Source of the DNA: an uncultured Ruminococcus sp.
GTDB taxonomy: Bacteria > Bacillota > Clostridia > Oscillospirales > Acutalibacteraceae
NCBI GenBank assembly: GCA_902789345.1
Contig: CADANT010000009.1
Span: forward strand, 1-42,213
Direction of reading: 5' to 3'
DNA length: 42,213 bases
The notes under the pieces were generated by a model that was not told where the DNA came from, searched no databases, and saw only the letters and a program-made list of their open reading frames with translations. This document shows positions 32,287 to 40,862 of this stretch, one piece after another. Made by a program: the position numbers and the translations under genes. Numbering within the stretch: position 1 is the stretch's first letter; every line of letters starts with the position of its first letter.

Positions 32287-34415
32287 TACTTTACCCCCTT
32301 TAAGGTTTCCAATATGTTTTTTCTGGTTAATCTGCTTGCATAAAGTGCAAAGAATATCATTTCTATTACCCACAAAATAATAGGCGTAGCTATACCGTAT
32401 ATTATCGGCGTGGTGTACAGCATACCTTGTACATTCATTAGTATTACCACACCCGAAACAGTCAGCATAAGCATTATTACAGACGCCCATATGTACTTTT
32501 TGTGCAGCATAAATACTCCGCCGCCGCTAAGCTTTTTAACGGCTATTTGGGACTGGTAGGTTTCTTGGTAGGTTTTAATAAAGAACACAGTTAAGAATAC
32601 ATACAAAAATGCGTATAGAATTGTTTGGATTGCATATTGAATCATTGTTTGCTCAGAATTCGCAAGTTGATTCGCCAAAACGGTATTTGCACTTACAACA
32701 TCTATGATGTTTTCTTCTACCCCTACCTCTTGTGCTATCTTCATAATCTCCTTATATGGATTATCAGAAGAAACCTCAATCATAAATTCATTTTGATTTC
32801 CGATCATTGCTATTGGATAATCAAACCCATCTACCGAATAGTAATCTGTACCATCATCAATAATGATATAAGGGTCTACTGCATATGCATCGTTATTTCC
32901 ATAAGCCGTTATTAAAACCTTTTGGTTAGGCTTGTAGTAAATAACATTAAACTGCATATCTTCTTTTTGATAGTTATATTTTATTGTTTTAATTAAGTCA
33001 TCAACATATTCGGCATTTTCAGGTACCAGCAGATTATATTTATTATCATCAAAATCTTTTTTGCTGACTGATTTGCCATTGGTTTTGTAAATTGGATTTA
33101 TCTTGAGAAAATTTGTGTTTAAAGTTAATCTGCAATTATCTACATATCTGTAGTATTCATAAGTAAAGCCGTGTTCGTTGTCAATGTACTCCGGAATATT
33201 ATCAATATATTCCTTGTCATAACCGTTAAGTATATCACTGTTGTACATAGGTTCATTAATAACTGCGTTGTTTTCTTTCTCGACTTTTTGATAAAATTTT
33301 TGCAACAGTTTTGATTCATTTTTATCATTTGAGTCTGTCATTCTTACCGCAACATAATTTTCCAATTTAGCGTAGGCATCCGACACAGTAATGTAGTCTG
33401 CAATGCATTTTGGCAAAGAAGTTGCAGAACTTATTAAAGGAAGGCACATTAGCACAAATGTAACAGTTTTTATTATCGCAGACAAAACCAAAATAGGTGT
33501 TTTGCTTTCTTTGCCCTTAATATAAAGATTACTGCCGTGGAAAATAACAGTTACAGACGAAAGCAGTGTGGCTAAAATTATAATCGGAATATAAATAGCC
33601 AGTATAGAGCCTGCTGTGTATTGCAGGTATTCCTGCAACAGGTTAATGTTATGAATTGCGAACAGCAAAACATTAAGTCCCTCTGCAATTACAAATATAA
33701 TTGCCAGCCTTAACAAAACCGTCCCGATTTCCTCCAGCATAATTTCATAGGGAGAATAACCCTCCAGCCTTTTTAGCGTATGCTTTTTTGCATTACTTAA
33801 AAAGTAAATAAATATTGAAAATACTACAACCAATAAAGGACAAACGGTATATGCAGCTTCATCGTAAATATTTTCAAATATTGCAACCGGAGCTGATGAT
33901 TCACCTAACTCAATTCCGGCATTTTCCAGTTCAGTTAAAAAAATCCCCTCATCGTTTTCGCTGACTATAATGGTGTTTACCGCAAGACAGGTATAATCAC
34001 AATTTTCTATAGGATAAACAGTGGTGTTTCTGACAAATGTGGATATGTACAGCGGTATAACCTCGTATCCGTCAACCTTTGGTAATGTAGAAATACATTG
34101 ATTTTTTGCAAGCTTTTGCGATTCCCCTTGAAGATTAATATTTAGGAAATCGTCTGTATTATTGGTTTTATAGATATTCATTGTTTTTGCATTGTCGCTC
34201 AAAACCTGGTAGGCAATATCTATGTTAAGCTCTTCGGCAATTTTTTCAATCTGTTTTACAAAAGCTCTATTTTTAATTCCCTCCGGTTTTTCCACATAAA
34301 CACTGTCTAACCCCTTAAAAATTGACACACTGCTTGCGTTGGAATAATTAAGGAAATTAACCACCGATATAATAACCATTAAAAAAGAAAAGCTAAGACA
34401 TATTATTTTTTTCAA
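32286..34415 (-). CDS. Bacteriocin-associated integral membrane protein (DUF1430-like)
   Basis: This 709-residue permease has one N-terminal TM segment and an extracellular domain of about 160 residues. Three or four TM segments follow at about 185-350 (TVCPLLVVVFSIFIYFL near 190, then AIYIPIIILATLLSS). A second extracellular domain spans about 360-595, and three more TM segments form the end. The layout fits the TIGR01654/DUF1430 group found with lactococcin 972-like bacteriocins and some antimicrobial-resistance exporters. The ATPase gene is translationally coupled downstream. No bacteriocin precursor with a signal peptide is visible upstream, so the cargo is unknown; it may serve self-protection or export another protein. 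Confidence 0.75.
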   Translation of the reverse strand: MKKIICLSFSFLMVIISVVNFLNYSNASSVSIFKGLDSVYVEKPEGIKNRAFVKQIEKIAEELNIDIAYQVLSDNAKTMNIYKTNNTDDFLNINLQGESQKLAKNQCISTLPKVDGYEVIPLYISTFVRNTTVYPIENCDYTCLAVNTIIVSENDEGIFLTELENAGIELGESSAPVAIFENIYDEAAYTVCPLLVVVFSIFIYFLSNAKKHTLKRLEGYSPYEIMLEEIGTVLLRLAIIFVIAEGLNVLLFAIHNINLLQEYLQYTAGSILAIYIPIIILATLLSSVTVIFHGSNLYIKGKESKTPILVLSAIIKTVTFVLMCLPLISSATSLPKCIADYITVSDAYAKLENYVAVRMTDSNDKNESKLLQKFYQKVEKENNAVINEPMYNSDILNGYDKEYIDNIPEYIDNEHGFTYEYYRYVDNCRLTLNTNFLKINPIYKTNGKSVSKKDFDDNKYNLLVPENAEYVDDLIKTIKYNYQKEDMQFNVIYYKPNQKVLITAYGNNDAYAVDPYIIIDDGTDYYSVDGFDYPIAMIGNQNEFMIEVSSDNPYKEIMKIAQEVGVEENIIDVVSANTVLANQLANSEQTMIQYAIQTILYAFLYVFLTVFFIKTYQETYQSQIAVKKLSGGGVFMLHKKYIWASVIMLMLTVSGVVILMNVQGMLYTTPIIYGIATPIILWVIEMIFFALYASRLTRKNILETLKGVK

Positions 34416-34587
34416 ATAAAATCCCCCTTTAAGTTTTAAAACTCCCTTTAGCCTTTAACATTGCAAGTTTTTGTATGCTTTTGCTTTTTTTAAACAGTAC
34501 ATTGTACAGCAAAATATGTAGTCTGTACCGCAGTGGGGCAGGTAAAAGCCCCGTAGAAAAGCATAAAAAAAGAACCCCATAAATGAT
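34416..34587 (-). other. Leader region of the ABC operon, no cargo gene
   Basis: AAAGGGGG at 34428-34421 (minus) serves the permease start. A GTAC-rich dyad (AGTACATTGTAC near 34497-34508) lies where the promoter is expected, but no good -35/-10 pair stands out. A tiny 10-codon frame lies just upstream of the permease without a ribosome-binding site. No lactococcin-like precursor is seen. Confidence 0.4.
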
Positions 34588-34617
34588 AAAAAACTACAGT
34601 GACAGCTGTAGTTTTTT
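34588..34617. terminator. Bidirectional terminator
   Basis: AAAAAACTACAG-TGACAG-CTGTAGTTTTTT is a perfect 12-bp palindrome with A/T runs on both sides. It ends the minus-strand peptidase transcript and insulates the ABC operon. Confidence 0.9.
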
Positions 34618-34795
34618 ACCGGAGGAGTCCAAATATAAAGTTAACAAAGTAATATTCAAAATTCTGTGAAACTATCCCTAACCTACACTATCTCTTACAA
34701 CTAAATTTTACCATATAGTGCAAAAGGTGACAACAACAAAACGATAACAAAAAGGTTGCATTGTTGTCATATGTTGTAGTTGAGCAGCTAAGTGA
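34618..34795. other. 3' region of the M14 peptidase transcript, no gene seen
   Basis: This stretch lies between the bidirectional terminator and the peptidase stop codon. It is AT-rich, with a short dyad-like GTTGTC/GACAAC pair (about 34730 and 34763) and no credible coding frame. Confidence 0.4.
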
Positions 34796-35704
34796 CTACA
34801 TTATAAGGGATTTTACCATAATACCCTCGGTCTTGTTGTATATGTCCGAAAGCTGGCTTATGTCAAGAGGATTTTCGCCTTTTCCCACCTCTACGGTAAA
34901 GGCAGGCACTCCCAGTTCCTCTATTACCCAGTCCTTAAAGCCGCCGCCTGTTGCTATGCCCTCAGGCTGTGCCACGGTGTAGCCGCTAAGCTCTGCCATA
35001 TCCTGTGCAAGCTCAAGACTGCATTTCGGTGTTCTGCAGCCAAAATCCCAGTATATTTCCTCACCTTGACTGTGAAAGGCAATGGCGCTGCAAATTTTGT
35101 TGCTTCGGCAAAATTTCGTTAGTGCTATGGTTTCTGCCTCGCTTTCGGGGCGTTCTCCGCCGTACCTTGTTTTTGACGGAGAGGTTATGCCTAGTGCAAT
35201 TTCTTTTTTCTTTACACTCTCCCAGTCGGCGTTAAAGTTGTGGTTTAGGTCTACACCCAGTGCGTTGCTTTGCCAGTGCAGTGTGTCGCCGTCGCTTACA
35301 AGCTCTACATAATCCTTTAGTTCGCCGGCAGAGCCGCTGCCGTTTATGCTTATTTCAACGCCGTCAGGGTTTACGCAAGGTATTACGCACAGCGACCTTT
35401 CGCTTAAAAGCTCCCATATTTTTTCATTTGCCAGCGGTTTATGGTTGATTATTGCCTCGCTAATATTTATAATAAAAGTATACAGTAATGAGGCTGTTAT
35501 CCATTCCATACCGTGAAATGCTCCGCACAGCAGTGCTTTTTTAGGCTTGTTTCCTATAGTATAACATTCTATAGTGCGGCCAAGCACGCTTTTGCCGATA
35601 GGAGCACAGCTGATGAAAAAATATTTGTCAATAATATATTCGCAAAGGCGATGTCTTAGGTATTGGTCACAAGGTGTAGAATTAAGGGCTTCTGTTATGT
35701 TCAA
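34796..35704 (-). CDS. M14-family zinc carboxypeptidase
   Basis: I prefer the TTG at 35704 (302 residues) because AGGGAG lies 8 nt before it. A GTG at 35713 would overlap that site, adding three residues. Zinc ligands are His64 and Glu67 (FHGMEW) and the His of AFHSQG. The catalytic Glu is in FTVEVGKGENP. The motifs suit the MpaA/EndI-like group that trims peptidoglycan peptides (gamma-D-Glu-mDAP). With no signal peptide, it probably acts on recycled muropeptides in the cytosol, though other peptides are possible. Divergent from the NUDIX gene. Confidence 0.85.
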   Translation of the reverse strand: MNITEALNSTPCDQYLRHRLCEYIIDKYFFISCAPIGKSVLGRTIECYTIGNKPKKALLCGAFHGMEWITASLLYTFIINISEAIINHKPLANEKIWELLSERSLCVIPCVNPDGVEISINGSGSAGELKDYVELVSDGDTLHWQSNALGVDLNHNFNADWESVKKKEIALGITSPSKTRYGGERPESEAETIALTKFCRSNKICSAIAFHSQGEEIYWDFGCRTPKCSLELAQDMAELSGYTVAQPEGIATGGGFKDWVIEELGVPAFTVEVGKGENPLDISQLSDIYNKTEGIMVKSLIM

Positions 35705-35768
35705 ATTAATCACTCCCTTATAAACTACGCTGAAAAAGTAAAATATATAATAAGAACGGAGATATATA

Positions 35769-36314
35769 ATGGAACTTTACGAAAAAACACTTAGCAGTGA
35801 AAAAATTTTTGATGGCAGAGTTATTCATGTGACACTGGACCAAATTGAGCTTCCAAACGGTCATAAGTCGTCACGAGAGGTAGTAAACCACCCGGGCGGC
35901 GTGTGCGTTGCGGCTCTTAACGAGAAAAATCAGCTTTATTTTGTAAAGCAGTACCGCTACCCTTACCACGAGGTTGTGCTTGAGCTGCCTGCCGGAAAGC
36001 TGGAAAAAGGCTCTACTCCCCTTGAAAACGGCATAAGAGAGCTGAAAGAGGAGGTAGGCGCAGTAGGCAAAGACTACAGGTCATTAGGTGAGCTTTACCC
36101 GTCGCCGGGCTATACAGCCGAGGTAATTCACCTGTTTTTCTGCCGCATAGAATCCCTCGGTCAGGACTGCCCTGACGAAGACGAGTTTCTTGATATTATT
36201 CCTATTGATATTGACAAGGCAGTTGAAATGGTGCTTAATAACGAAATAAAAGACAGCAAAACTCAAACGGCAGTTTTAAAAACAGCTATGCTGCTGAAAA
36301 AAGGTGTTTTATAA
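35769..36314 (+). CDS. NUDIX hydrolase, ADP-ribose pyrophosphatase type
   Basis: The 181-residue protein has the NudF-like start (YEKTLSSEKIFDGRVIHV), RxVVNHPGGV and the Nudix box ELPAGKLEKGSTPLENGIRE followed by LKEEVGA. The catalytic REL-x-EE-x-G core is intact. The upstream Glu of the box is Ser (GST in place of GED), a tolerated variation. The SPGYTAE segment after the box is usual for ADP-ribose pyrophosphatases. It cleaves ADP-ribose to AMP and ribose 5-phosphate. A TATAAT at 35746-35751 is the likely -10. CGGAG before the ATG. Confidence 0.9.
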   Translation: MELYEKTLSSEKIFDGRVIHVTLDQIELPNGHKSSREVVNHPGGVCVAALNEKNQLYFVKQYRYPYHEVVLELPAGKLEKGSTPLENGIRELKEEVGAVGKDYRSLGELYPSPGYTAEVIHLFFCRIESLGQDCPDEDEFLDIIPIDIDKAVEMVLNNEIKDSKTQTAVLKTAMLLKKGVL

Positions 36315-36407
36315 TGTATTTATTTATGTTATAATTTATCAGGTAATTTCACAGAGCTTGTTTGCTGAGCTTGTTAATAAACCAAAACGAAGGCAGGTTA
36401 TATAAAT

Positions 36408-36785
36408 ATGGTAATAAGCCCTATATTAATTATTATTATATCAGCCATACTTGTAGCTACACTGGTATTTTATCTTATCAACAAACCGAAAATACCTATA
36501 TTTACAGGTTTGTTTCTGTTTTTGCTGTTGATAAGCGTATTTTTTACCTTTGCAATTAATGTTGAGCTGTCATCTGCCAATAATTCTCTTAATGTGGAAA
36601 ATAACTTTATAAAAAGTGTTATTACATTTATTACAATGGAAAGCACCCCGAAAACTCAGCTGCTGCAAGACAGCTTTTCGCTTTTCTGTACTATTGACAT
36701 AGTGCTTATAGCGGCCTCTGTAATAATATCTGTACTTGAAATGAGGGTACTGTTTAAACAAACTAAGGTAGAAAAAGGAAATTAA
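36408..36785 (+). CDS. Small three-TM membrane protein of unknown function
   Basis: 125 residues, not recognised. Hydrophobic segments lie at about 2-22, 30-50 and 92-112, with a polar loop of about 40 residues between the last two that should be extracytoplasmic. The end is short and basic. The gene stops one base before the ribF start, so they share a transcript. GCAGG upstream is a weak ribosome-binding site. Confidence 0.7.
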   Translation: MVISPILIIIISAILVATLVFYLINKPKIPIFTGLFLFLLLISVFFTFAINVELSSANNSLNVENNFIKSVITFITMESTPKTQLLQDSFSLFCTIDIVLIAASVIISVLEMRVLFKQTKVEKGN

Positions 36786-36786
36786 A

Positions 36787-37719
36787 ATGATTGTATACGA
36801 TAATATTCAACCCCTGGAGTGCAGCACGGCTGTTGCTCTCGGTCATTTTGACGGCATACACAAGGGACACCGGCTGGTTATAGGAAATGCGGTGAAATGC
36901 CGACAAAAGGGACTTTCTCCTGTAGTTGTCACCTTTAGTCAAAACCCTACATCGGTTATTACCGGTAAAAAAATACCGTATCTAACGGATAGCAGCTCTA
37001 AGCAAAGGTATATGGAGGAGCTGGGTGTGGAGTATATATTCAACTTGGACTTTACAAAGATAATGAATATGTCTGCACAGGATTTTGTTAGTCAGGTTCT
37101 TCATAAGCAGTTAAATGCAAAGCGTGTTTACTGCGGTTTTAATTATCACTTTGGCAGCGGCGGCACAGCCAACAGTGAAACACTGCGTGACCTGTGCAGT
37201 GAATATGACATTGAGGTGGTTTCACTTCCGCCGGCAATGTATAACGACGAGCCTATAAGCTCCACCCGTATTCGCCACTACCTAAAGCAGGGCAGAATTG
37301 CAGATGTTACCAAAATGCTTGGCAGAGAGTATTCATATACACTGCCGGTATGCAAAGGCAAGCAAATAGGCAGACGCCTTGGAACACCTACATTTAACCA
37401 GCCTATACCCCCAGAGCTTATTATGCCACGCTTTGGCGTGTATGTAAGCGCCGTAAGGCTCAGTAAAGACAGCGAGCCTGTGTGCGGTGTAACCAACATT
37501 GGCGTTAAGCCTACCATATGCACCGGCGAAGCACCTCTTGCAGAAACCTGGATGCCTAAAATAGAGTGCGGCAGTCTGTATGGAGAAACTGTAGAAATAC
37601 AGCTGCTTGATTTTGTAAGAAGCGAGGCAAAGTTTGGCAGTTTGGTAGAGCTAAAGGCGGCAATATTGTCCGACGGCGAAACGGCGTTAAAAACATTTGC
37701 CGCATATTATAAAAAATAA
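36787..37719 (+). CDS. ribF: Bifunctional riboflavin kinase / FAD synthetase
   Basis: The 310-residue protein phosphorylates riboflavin to FMN and adenylylates it to FAD. The N-terminal nucleotidyltransferase has GHFDGIHKGHR (about 18-28), FNYHFGSGG and SSTRIRHYL. The C-terminal kinase has GRRLGTPTFN, in which Phe replaces the common Ala of PTAN, followed by GVTNIGVKPT and LYGETVEIQLLDFVR. The start is one base after the small membrane protein stop, with AAAAAGGAAA as ribosome-binding site. Confidence 0.93.
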   Translation: MIVYDNIQPLECSTAVALGHFDGIHKGHRLVIGNAVKCRQKGLSPVVVTFSQNPTSVITGKKIPYLTDSSSKQRYMEELGVEYIFNLDFTKIMNMSAQDFVSQVLHKQLNAKRVYCGFNYHFGSGGTANSETLRDLCSEYDIEVVSLPPAMYNDEPISSTRIRHYLKQGRIADVTKMLGREYSYTLPVCKGKQIGRRLGTPTFNQPIPPELIMPRFGVYVSAVRLSKDSEPVCGVTNIGVKPTICTGEAPLAETWMPKIECGSLYGETVEIQLLDFVRSEAKFGSLVELKAAILSDGETALKTFAAYYKK

Positions 37720-37732
37720 GCCGTTTTATGTA

Positions 37733-37761
37733 TTGACAAAGCAGTAACGGTTTGGTAAAAT
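37733..37761 (+). promoter_or_regulatory. Sigma-A promoter of rpsF-ssb-rpsR
   Basis: Consensus TTGACA at 37733-37738, an exact 17-nt spacer and TAAAAT at 37756-37761. The leader to the rpsF ATG is about 85 nt. Confidence 0.85.
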
Positions 37762-37800
37762 GTCTATGTTATGCGTGTAGAAATATGCGTAATAGTAAAA

Positions 37801-37831
37801 ATCCTTGTCCCCGAAAAAGGGACCAAATGTC
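37801..37831 (+). promoter_or_regulatory. Candidate S6:S18 leader hairpin
   Basis: TTGTCCC and GGGACCAA pair with one bulged C around a CGAAAAA loop, about 20 nt before the AAAAGGAGG of rpsF. Many bacteria have an autoregulatory RNA here bound by the S6-S18 complex. The position and a CCG next to the stem fit, but I did not match the full motif. Confidence 0.35.
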
Positions 37832-37851
37832 CAAAAGGAGGTGCAACGAAG

Positions 37852-38151
37852 ATGTCAGAAACAATGGGTGCATACGAGTCAGTATTGGTTATTTCTTTGA
37901 AGCTTGGCGAAGAGGGTATTCAGTCCCTAATCGAGAAGTTTAAGGCTCTAATCTCTGAAAATGCAACATTAGACAGCGTTGATGAATGGGGTAAGCGCAG
38001 ACTTGCTTATTTAATCAACAAAGAGGCTGAAGGCTATTATGTTCTGTTTAACTTCACAAGCGAGGCTGAATTCCCTGCAGAGCTTGACAGAAGATACAAG
38101 ATTACAGACGGCGTTCTAAGATCTCTAATCGTTAAGAAAGACGCTGAGTAA
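37852..38151 (+). CDS. rpsF: Ribosomal protein bS6
   Basis: The true start is the ATG behind AAAAGGAGG, giving 99 residues. A longer open frame upstream has no ribosome-binding site. The sequence shows the bS6 pattern (GAYESVLVIS, WGKRRLAYLI, YYVLFNF, DRRYKITDGVLRSLIV). It forms a dimer with bS18 on the 30S platform. First gene of the rpsF-ssb-rpsR operon. Confidence 0.96.
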   Translation: MSETMGAYESVLVISLKLGEEGIQSLIEKFKALISENATLDSVDEWGKRRLAYLINKEAEGYYVLFNFTSEAEFPAELDRRYKITDGVLRSLIVKKDAE

Positions 38152-38209
38152 TTTTTAAACGAAAACACGAACGAATAGATATGACTTTGGCGAAATGAGA
38201 TGATATTTA

Positions 38210-38677
38210 ATGTTGAATAAAGTAGTATTGATGGGTCGTTTGGTTGCAGAGCCGGAGCTTAAAACAACAGGTTCGGGCATATCTGTATGCAGCTTTACAG
38301 TAGCGGTTGACCGCAACTATGTTAAGCAGGGTGCAGAGCGACAAACAGACTTTATAAATGTAGTTGCCTGGCGACAGACTGCAGAATTTTTGTGCAGATA
38401 CTTTGCCAAAGGTCAACTGATTGCCCTTGACGGTTCATTGCAAAGCAGAACCTATCAGGACAGAGACGGCAACAACCGTTCTGTTACCGAGGTTATTGCA
38501 GACAATGTTTACTTTACAGGGGACAGAAGAGAAAGGTCTTCAAACGGAAGCTACGGCAATTACGGTGTTCCTACACCACAGGACCCGCCTGCTCAGCAGA
38601 ATACAGCAAGCGCATACACAAGCGGTATGCCTGAGGATTTTGAGGAGCTGCCAAGTGATGATGACCTTCCATTCTAA
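38210..38677 (+). CDS. ssb: Single-stranded DNA-binding protein
   Basis: 155 residues, OB-fold at about 1-105 (MLNKVVLMGRL, FTVAVDR, DFINVVAWRQTAEF, GQLIALDGSLQSR), then a Gly/Asn/Pro/Gln-rich disordered linker and the acidic tip DDDLPF that docks partner proteins. It coats single-stranded DNA in replication and repair. The ribosome-binding site is weak (GAGATGAT). Confidence 0.95.
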   Translation: MLNKVVLMGRLVAEPELKTTGSGISVCSFTVAVDRNYVKQGAERQTDFINVVAWRQTAEFLCRYFAKGQLIALDGSLQSRTYQDRDGNNRSVTEVIADNVYFTGDRRERSSNGSYGNYGVPTPQDPPAQQNTASAYTSGMPEDFEELPSDDDLPF

Positions 38678-38726
38678 TTTTAACTAACACAGCGTATGCT
38701 GTAGACTATATAAAGGAGCGATAAAA

Positions 38727-38978
38727 ATGGCTGATAGACCAGAGAGAGAAAACCGCCGTGGCGGCCGCAAGGGTCGCAGAAAGGTTTGCGCTTTTTGTGT
38801 GGACAAGGTTGAGAATATCGACTATAAGGATGTAGCTAGACTTCGCCGTTATGTTTCTGAAAGAGCTAAGATTCTTCCAAGAAGAGTAACAGGTACATGT
38901 GCTCGTCACCAGCGTGAGCTTACAGTTGCTATTAAGAGAGCAAGACACATTGCTTTGTTGCCATACACAAGCGACTAA
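38727..38978 (+). CDS. rpsR: Ribosomal protein bS18, zinc-binding type
   Basis: 83 residues with RRKVCAFC and [10 protein letters not shown], so the zinc ligands Cys-x-x-Cys and Cys-x-x-His are kept. Part of the 30S subunit, partner of bS6. AAAGGAG and a 7-nt spacer precede the ATG. A strong terminator follows. Confidence 0.96.
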   Translation: MADRPERENRRGGRKGRRKVCAFCVDKVENIDYKDVARLRRYVSERAKILPRRVTGTCARHQRELTVAIKRARHIALLPYTSD

Positions 38979-38992
38979 TATTTTGTATTTTT

Positions 38993-39020
38993 AACCGTCG
39001 GTTTTTGCCGACGGTTTTTT
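38993..39020 (+). terminator. Terminator of rpsF-ssb-rpsR
   Basis: AACCGTCGG and CCGACGGTT pair perfectly around TTTTTG and are followed by TTTT. Confidence 0.9.
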
Positions 39021-39067
39021 ATGTGTAAATTATTATGTGAAAATGTGGATAATCTTGAAAAATTCCA

Positions 39068-39096
39068 TAGACAAAAATCAACAAAGAGTGTATAAT
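39068..39096 (+). promoter_or_regulatory. Promoter of the PrsA/SurA-like lipoprotein
   Basis: TAGACA at 39068-39073, a 17-nt spacer and consensus TATAAT at 39091-39096. Confidence 0.7.
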
Positions 39097-39203
39097 AATT
39101 AGGTTAATACTAATACCCTGTGGTAATAGGCAAATATGTGGGCGCACAGGCGCACTGCACAGCAGGGTGTGAATATGTATCTGTTAGAAAGGACTGTATT
39201 CCA

Positions 39204-40355
39204 ATGAAAATATTACAAAAGTCGGTTGCAGCAGTTGCAGCTGCGCTTATAGCAGGCTCTGCGTTGGCAGGCTGTACACAAGCCACAATTTTCGGTAGCT
39301 ATCCACAGGACTTGTCCTGGTCATATAAGGACGACGCGTCTACACTTTCTATAGGCGGTTATATTTACTATAACTACAGCGCATTTACAGCTGCTTCACA
39401 AAAGGTTGAAAACGGCACAGGCGATTTCCTTGACCAAAAGCTGAAGAATGACGACGGTAAGGAAGTAACAGCTAAAGAGTATATTGACCAGGTTACAGAG
39501 GACGCCTGTAAGAATTACATATATGTAAACAAGGTTTTTAAGGATAAAAAGCTTTCACTTACAGCTGAAGAAATTTCTTCATACAAGAAAAACGCCGATT
39601 CATACTGGACATACTACAAAACTGTTTTTGAGAAGCTTGGCGTAAGTAAGGACTCATTTGTATCTGCCGGCTATGAAAATTCCGCAAAGCTGGAGGCTAT
39701 ATTTAAAAGTATATATGGCGAGGGCGGCGAAAAGGAAGTAAGCACGGCTGATATGCAAAAGTATTACGAGGATAATTATGTAAATTACAGCTACCTGTCT
39801 GTACCGCTGTATGACACATCTACAGACAGTAACAATCAGTCTACAAACACCAAAAAGAGTGACGCTGATATTAAGAAGATTAAATCCAACCTTGAAAAAT
39901 ATGCAGCCGACATTAACAACGGTACTTCATATGCAGACGAGGTTAAGGTTTATATGAAAGACTATAACATTCAGTCTGACCCGACAATCTCAGCAACAAA
40001 TATCTTAAAGAATGCCGGACTTGGTGAAGATATTGAGAAGGCCATAGAAAGTCTAAAGGACGGACAGGCTAAGTATATTACTGTAGGCGAGGGCGGCGAC
40101 AGCGCAACCTGCTACCTAATATACAGAGGAAACATTAAGGACGAGTCAAAGAAGCTGGCGTCTGACGAAAATACAAAGTATTCTGTACTTGTAAATATGA
40201 AGAGCGAAGAGTTCCAAAAGGATATGAAAGAGCAGGCTAAAAATGTTAAGTGTGAGGTAAACACAGCCGCTATTGAGAAGTATCCTTGCACAAATTACAT
40301 TACAGAGCCTGCTACAGAAGCAGCTACAAACACTGCTTCCGCCGACTCAAAGTAA
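39204..40355 (+). CDS. SurA/PrsA-like lipoprotein
   Basis: The start is the ATG behind AGAAAGGA (383 residues), opening a lipoprotein signal with Cys24 (SALAGCTQ). After a beta-rich segment a helical region at about 90-200 (LTAEEISSYKKNADSYWTYY, LGVSKDSFVSAGYENSAK) resembles the SurA_N/PrsA chaperone fold. A region at about 250-330 sits where a parvulin domain would be (KYITVGEGGDS, CYLIYRGN) but lacks its clear signature. I expect a membrane-anchored folding factor for secreted proteins with weak or no prolyl isomerase activity. The tail is Ala/Thr-rich. Confidence 0.75.
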   Translation: MKILQKSVAAVAAALIAGSALAGCTQATIFGSYPQDLSWSYKDDASTLSIGGYIYYNYSAFTAASQKVENGTGDFLDQKLKNDDGKEVTAKEYIDQVTEDACKNYIYVNKVFKDKKLSLTAEEISSYKKNADSYWTYYKTVFEKLGVSKDSFVSAGYENSAKLEAIFKSIYGEGGEKEVSTADMQKYYEDNYVNYSYLSVPLYDTSTDSNNQSTNTKKSDADIKKIKSNLEKYAADINNGTSYADEVKVYMKDYNIQSDPTISATNILKNAGLGEDIEKAIESLKDGQAKYITVGEGGDSATCYLIYRGNIKDESKKLASDENTKYSVLVNMKSEEFQKDMKEQAKNVKCEVNTAAIEKYPCTNYITEPATEAATNTASADSK

Positions 40356-40381
40356 TTTAAGCTAATTAAATACGATTTTAC

Positions 40382-40423
40382 AAAATGCACCTAAAAGGCT
40401 GAATGCTTTTGGGTGCATTTTTT
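40382..40423 (+). terminator. Terminator of the lipoprotein gene
   Basis: AAAATGCACC-T-AAAAG and CTTTT-G-GGTGCATTTT form a 15-bp stem with one mismatch, followed by TT. Confidence 0.85.
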
Positions 40424-40522
40424 GCTGTAGAAGCAAGGCTTATAGGGGGAGCAATACAAAATTATAGGCGTTTACCTTAAATCCACAAGGCTGTATCTTG
40501 CTGTTACGGGTGTTTTCAGACG

Positions 40523-40567
40523 AAAAAACTCCGCTTTGGGGCTGCATTGCATACCCACAAAGCGGAG
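40523..40567 (-). terminator. Minus-strand terminator
   Basis: CTCCGCTTTG (40529-40538) and CAAAGCGGAG (40558-40567) pair perfectly. On the minus strand TTTTTT follows. It would end the transcript of the 6S-like RNA and the DUF1292 gene. Confidence 0.85.
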
Positions 40568-40613
40568 AATAATCTTCAATTATTTTTCAATAGGAAATTA
40601 AAATGTAAAAATA

Positions 40614-40814
40614 AAAATAACCCGCTTAACCGTTAGGTGCTTTGTTATAACCTGCCTACTGAATAGCCAGGTGGGCGCTTCTTGTCAGCTTTATTGCTCC
40701 CAACTTCCATATACATCAAGGTGTATACAGGAGGTCTGCAAACCACTGCCAAAGATTAAGCTCCCTATAAGAAAAGTGTAGGGTTATATTAGCACCAATC
40801 ACGCGTTAAGCAGG
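40614..40814 (-). ncRNA. Probable 6S RNA (ssrS-like)
   Basis: Read on the minus strand, about 194 nt fold into a long rod. The terminal helix is CCTGCTTAAC with GTTAAGCGGG, then GGTGC with GCACC, then TATAACC with GGTTATA. A purine-rich open region lies in the middle, with an alternative CCCTA/TAGGG hairpin in the 5' strand. An apical stem includes TATACA-CCTTGA-TGTATA. A T-rich end (TTATTTTTATTTTT) follows. Size, rod shape with central bubble and the alternative bubble hairpin fit 6S RNA, which binds sigma-A polymerase. It lies just after the DUF1292 gene. I cannot run a covariance search, so the name stays provisional. Confidence 0.55.
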
Positions 40815-40862
40815 AAATTAACTTAACAAATCTACATATATTATGTGTAGCAAAAAGCGTTG

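Noticed and set aside
32286..32490. Longer N-terminus for the ABC ATPase
   Set aside because: The extra 68 residues lie inside the permease gene and resemble nothing. The ATG at the TAATG overlap has AGGGGG and begins the normal ATPase fold.
34416..34600. Lactococcin-like precursor upstream of the exporter
   Set aside because: Both strands were read. Only a 10-codon frame without a ribosome-binding site exists, with no signal peptide.
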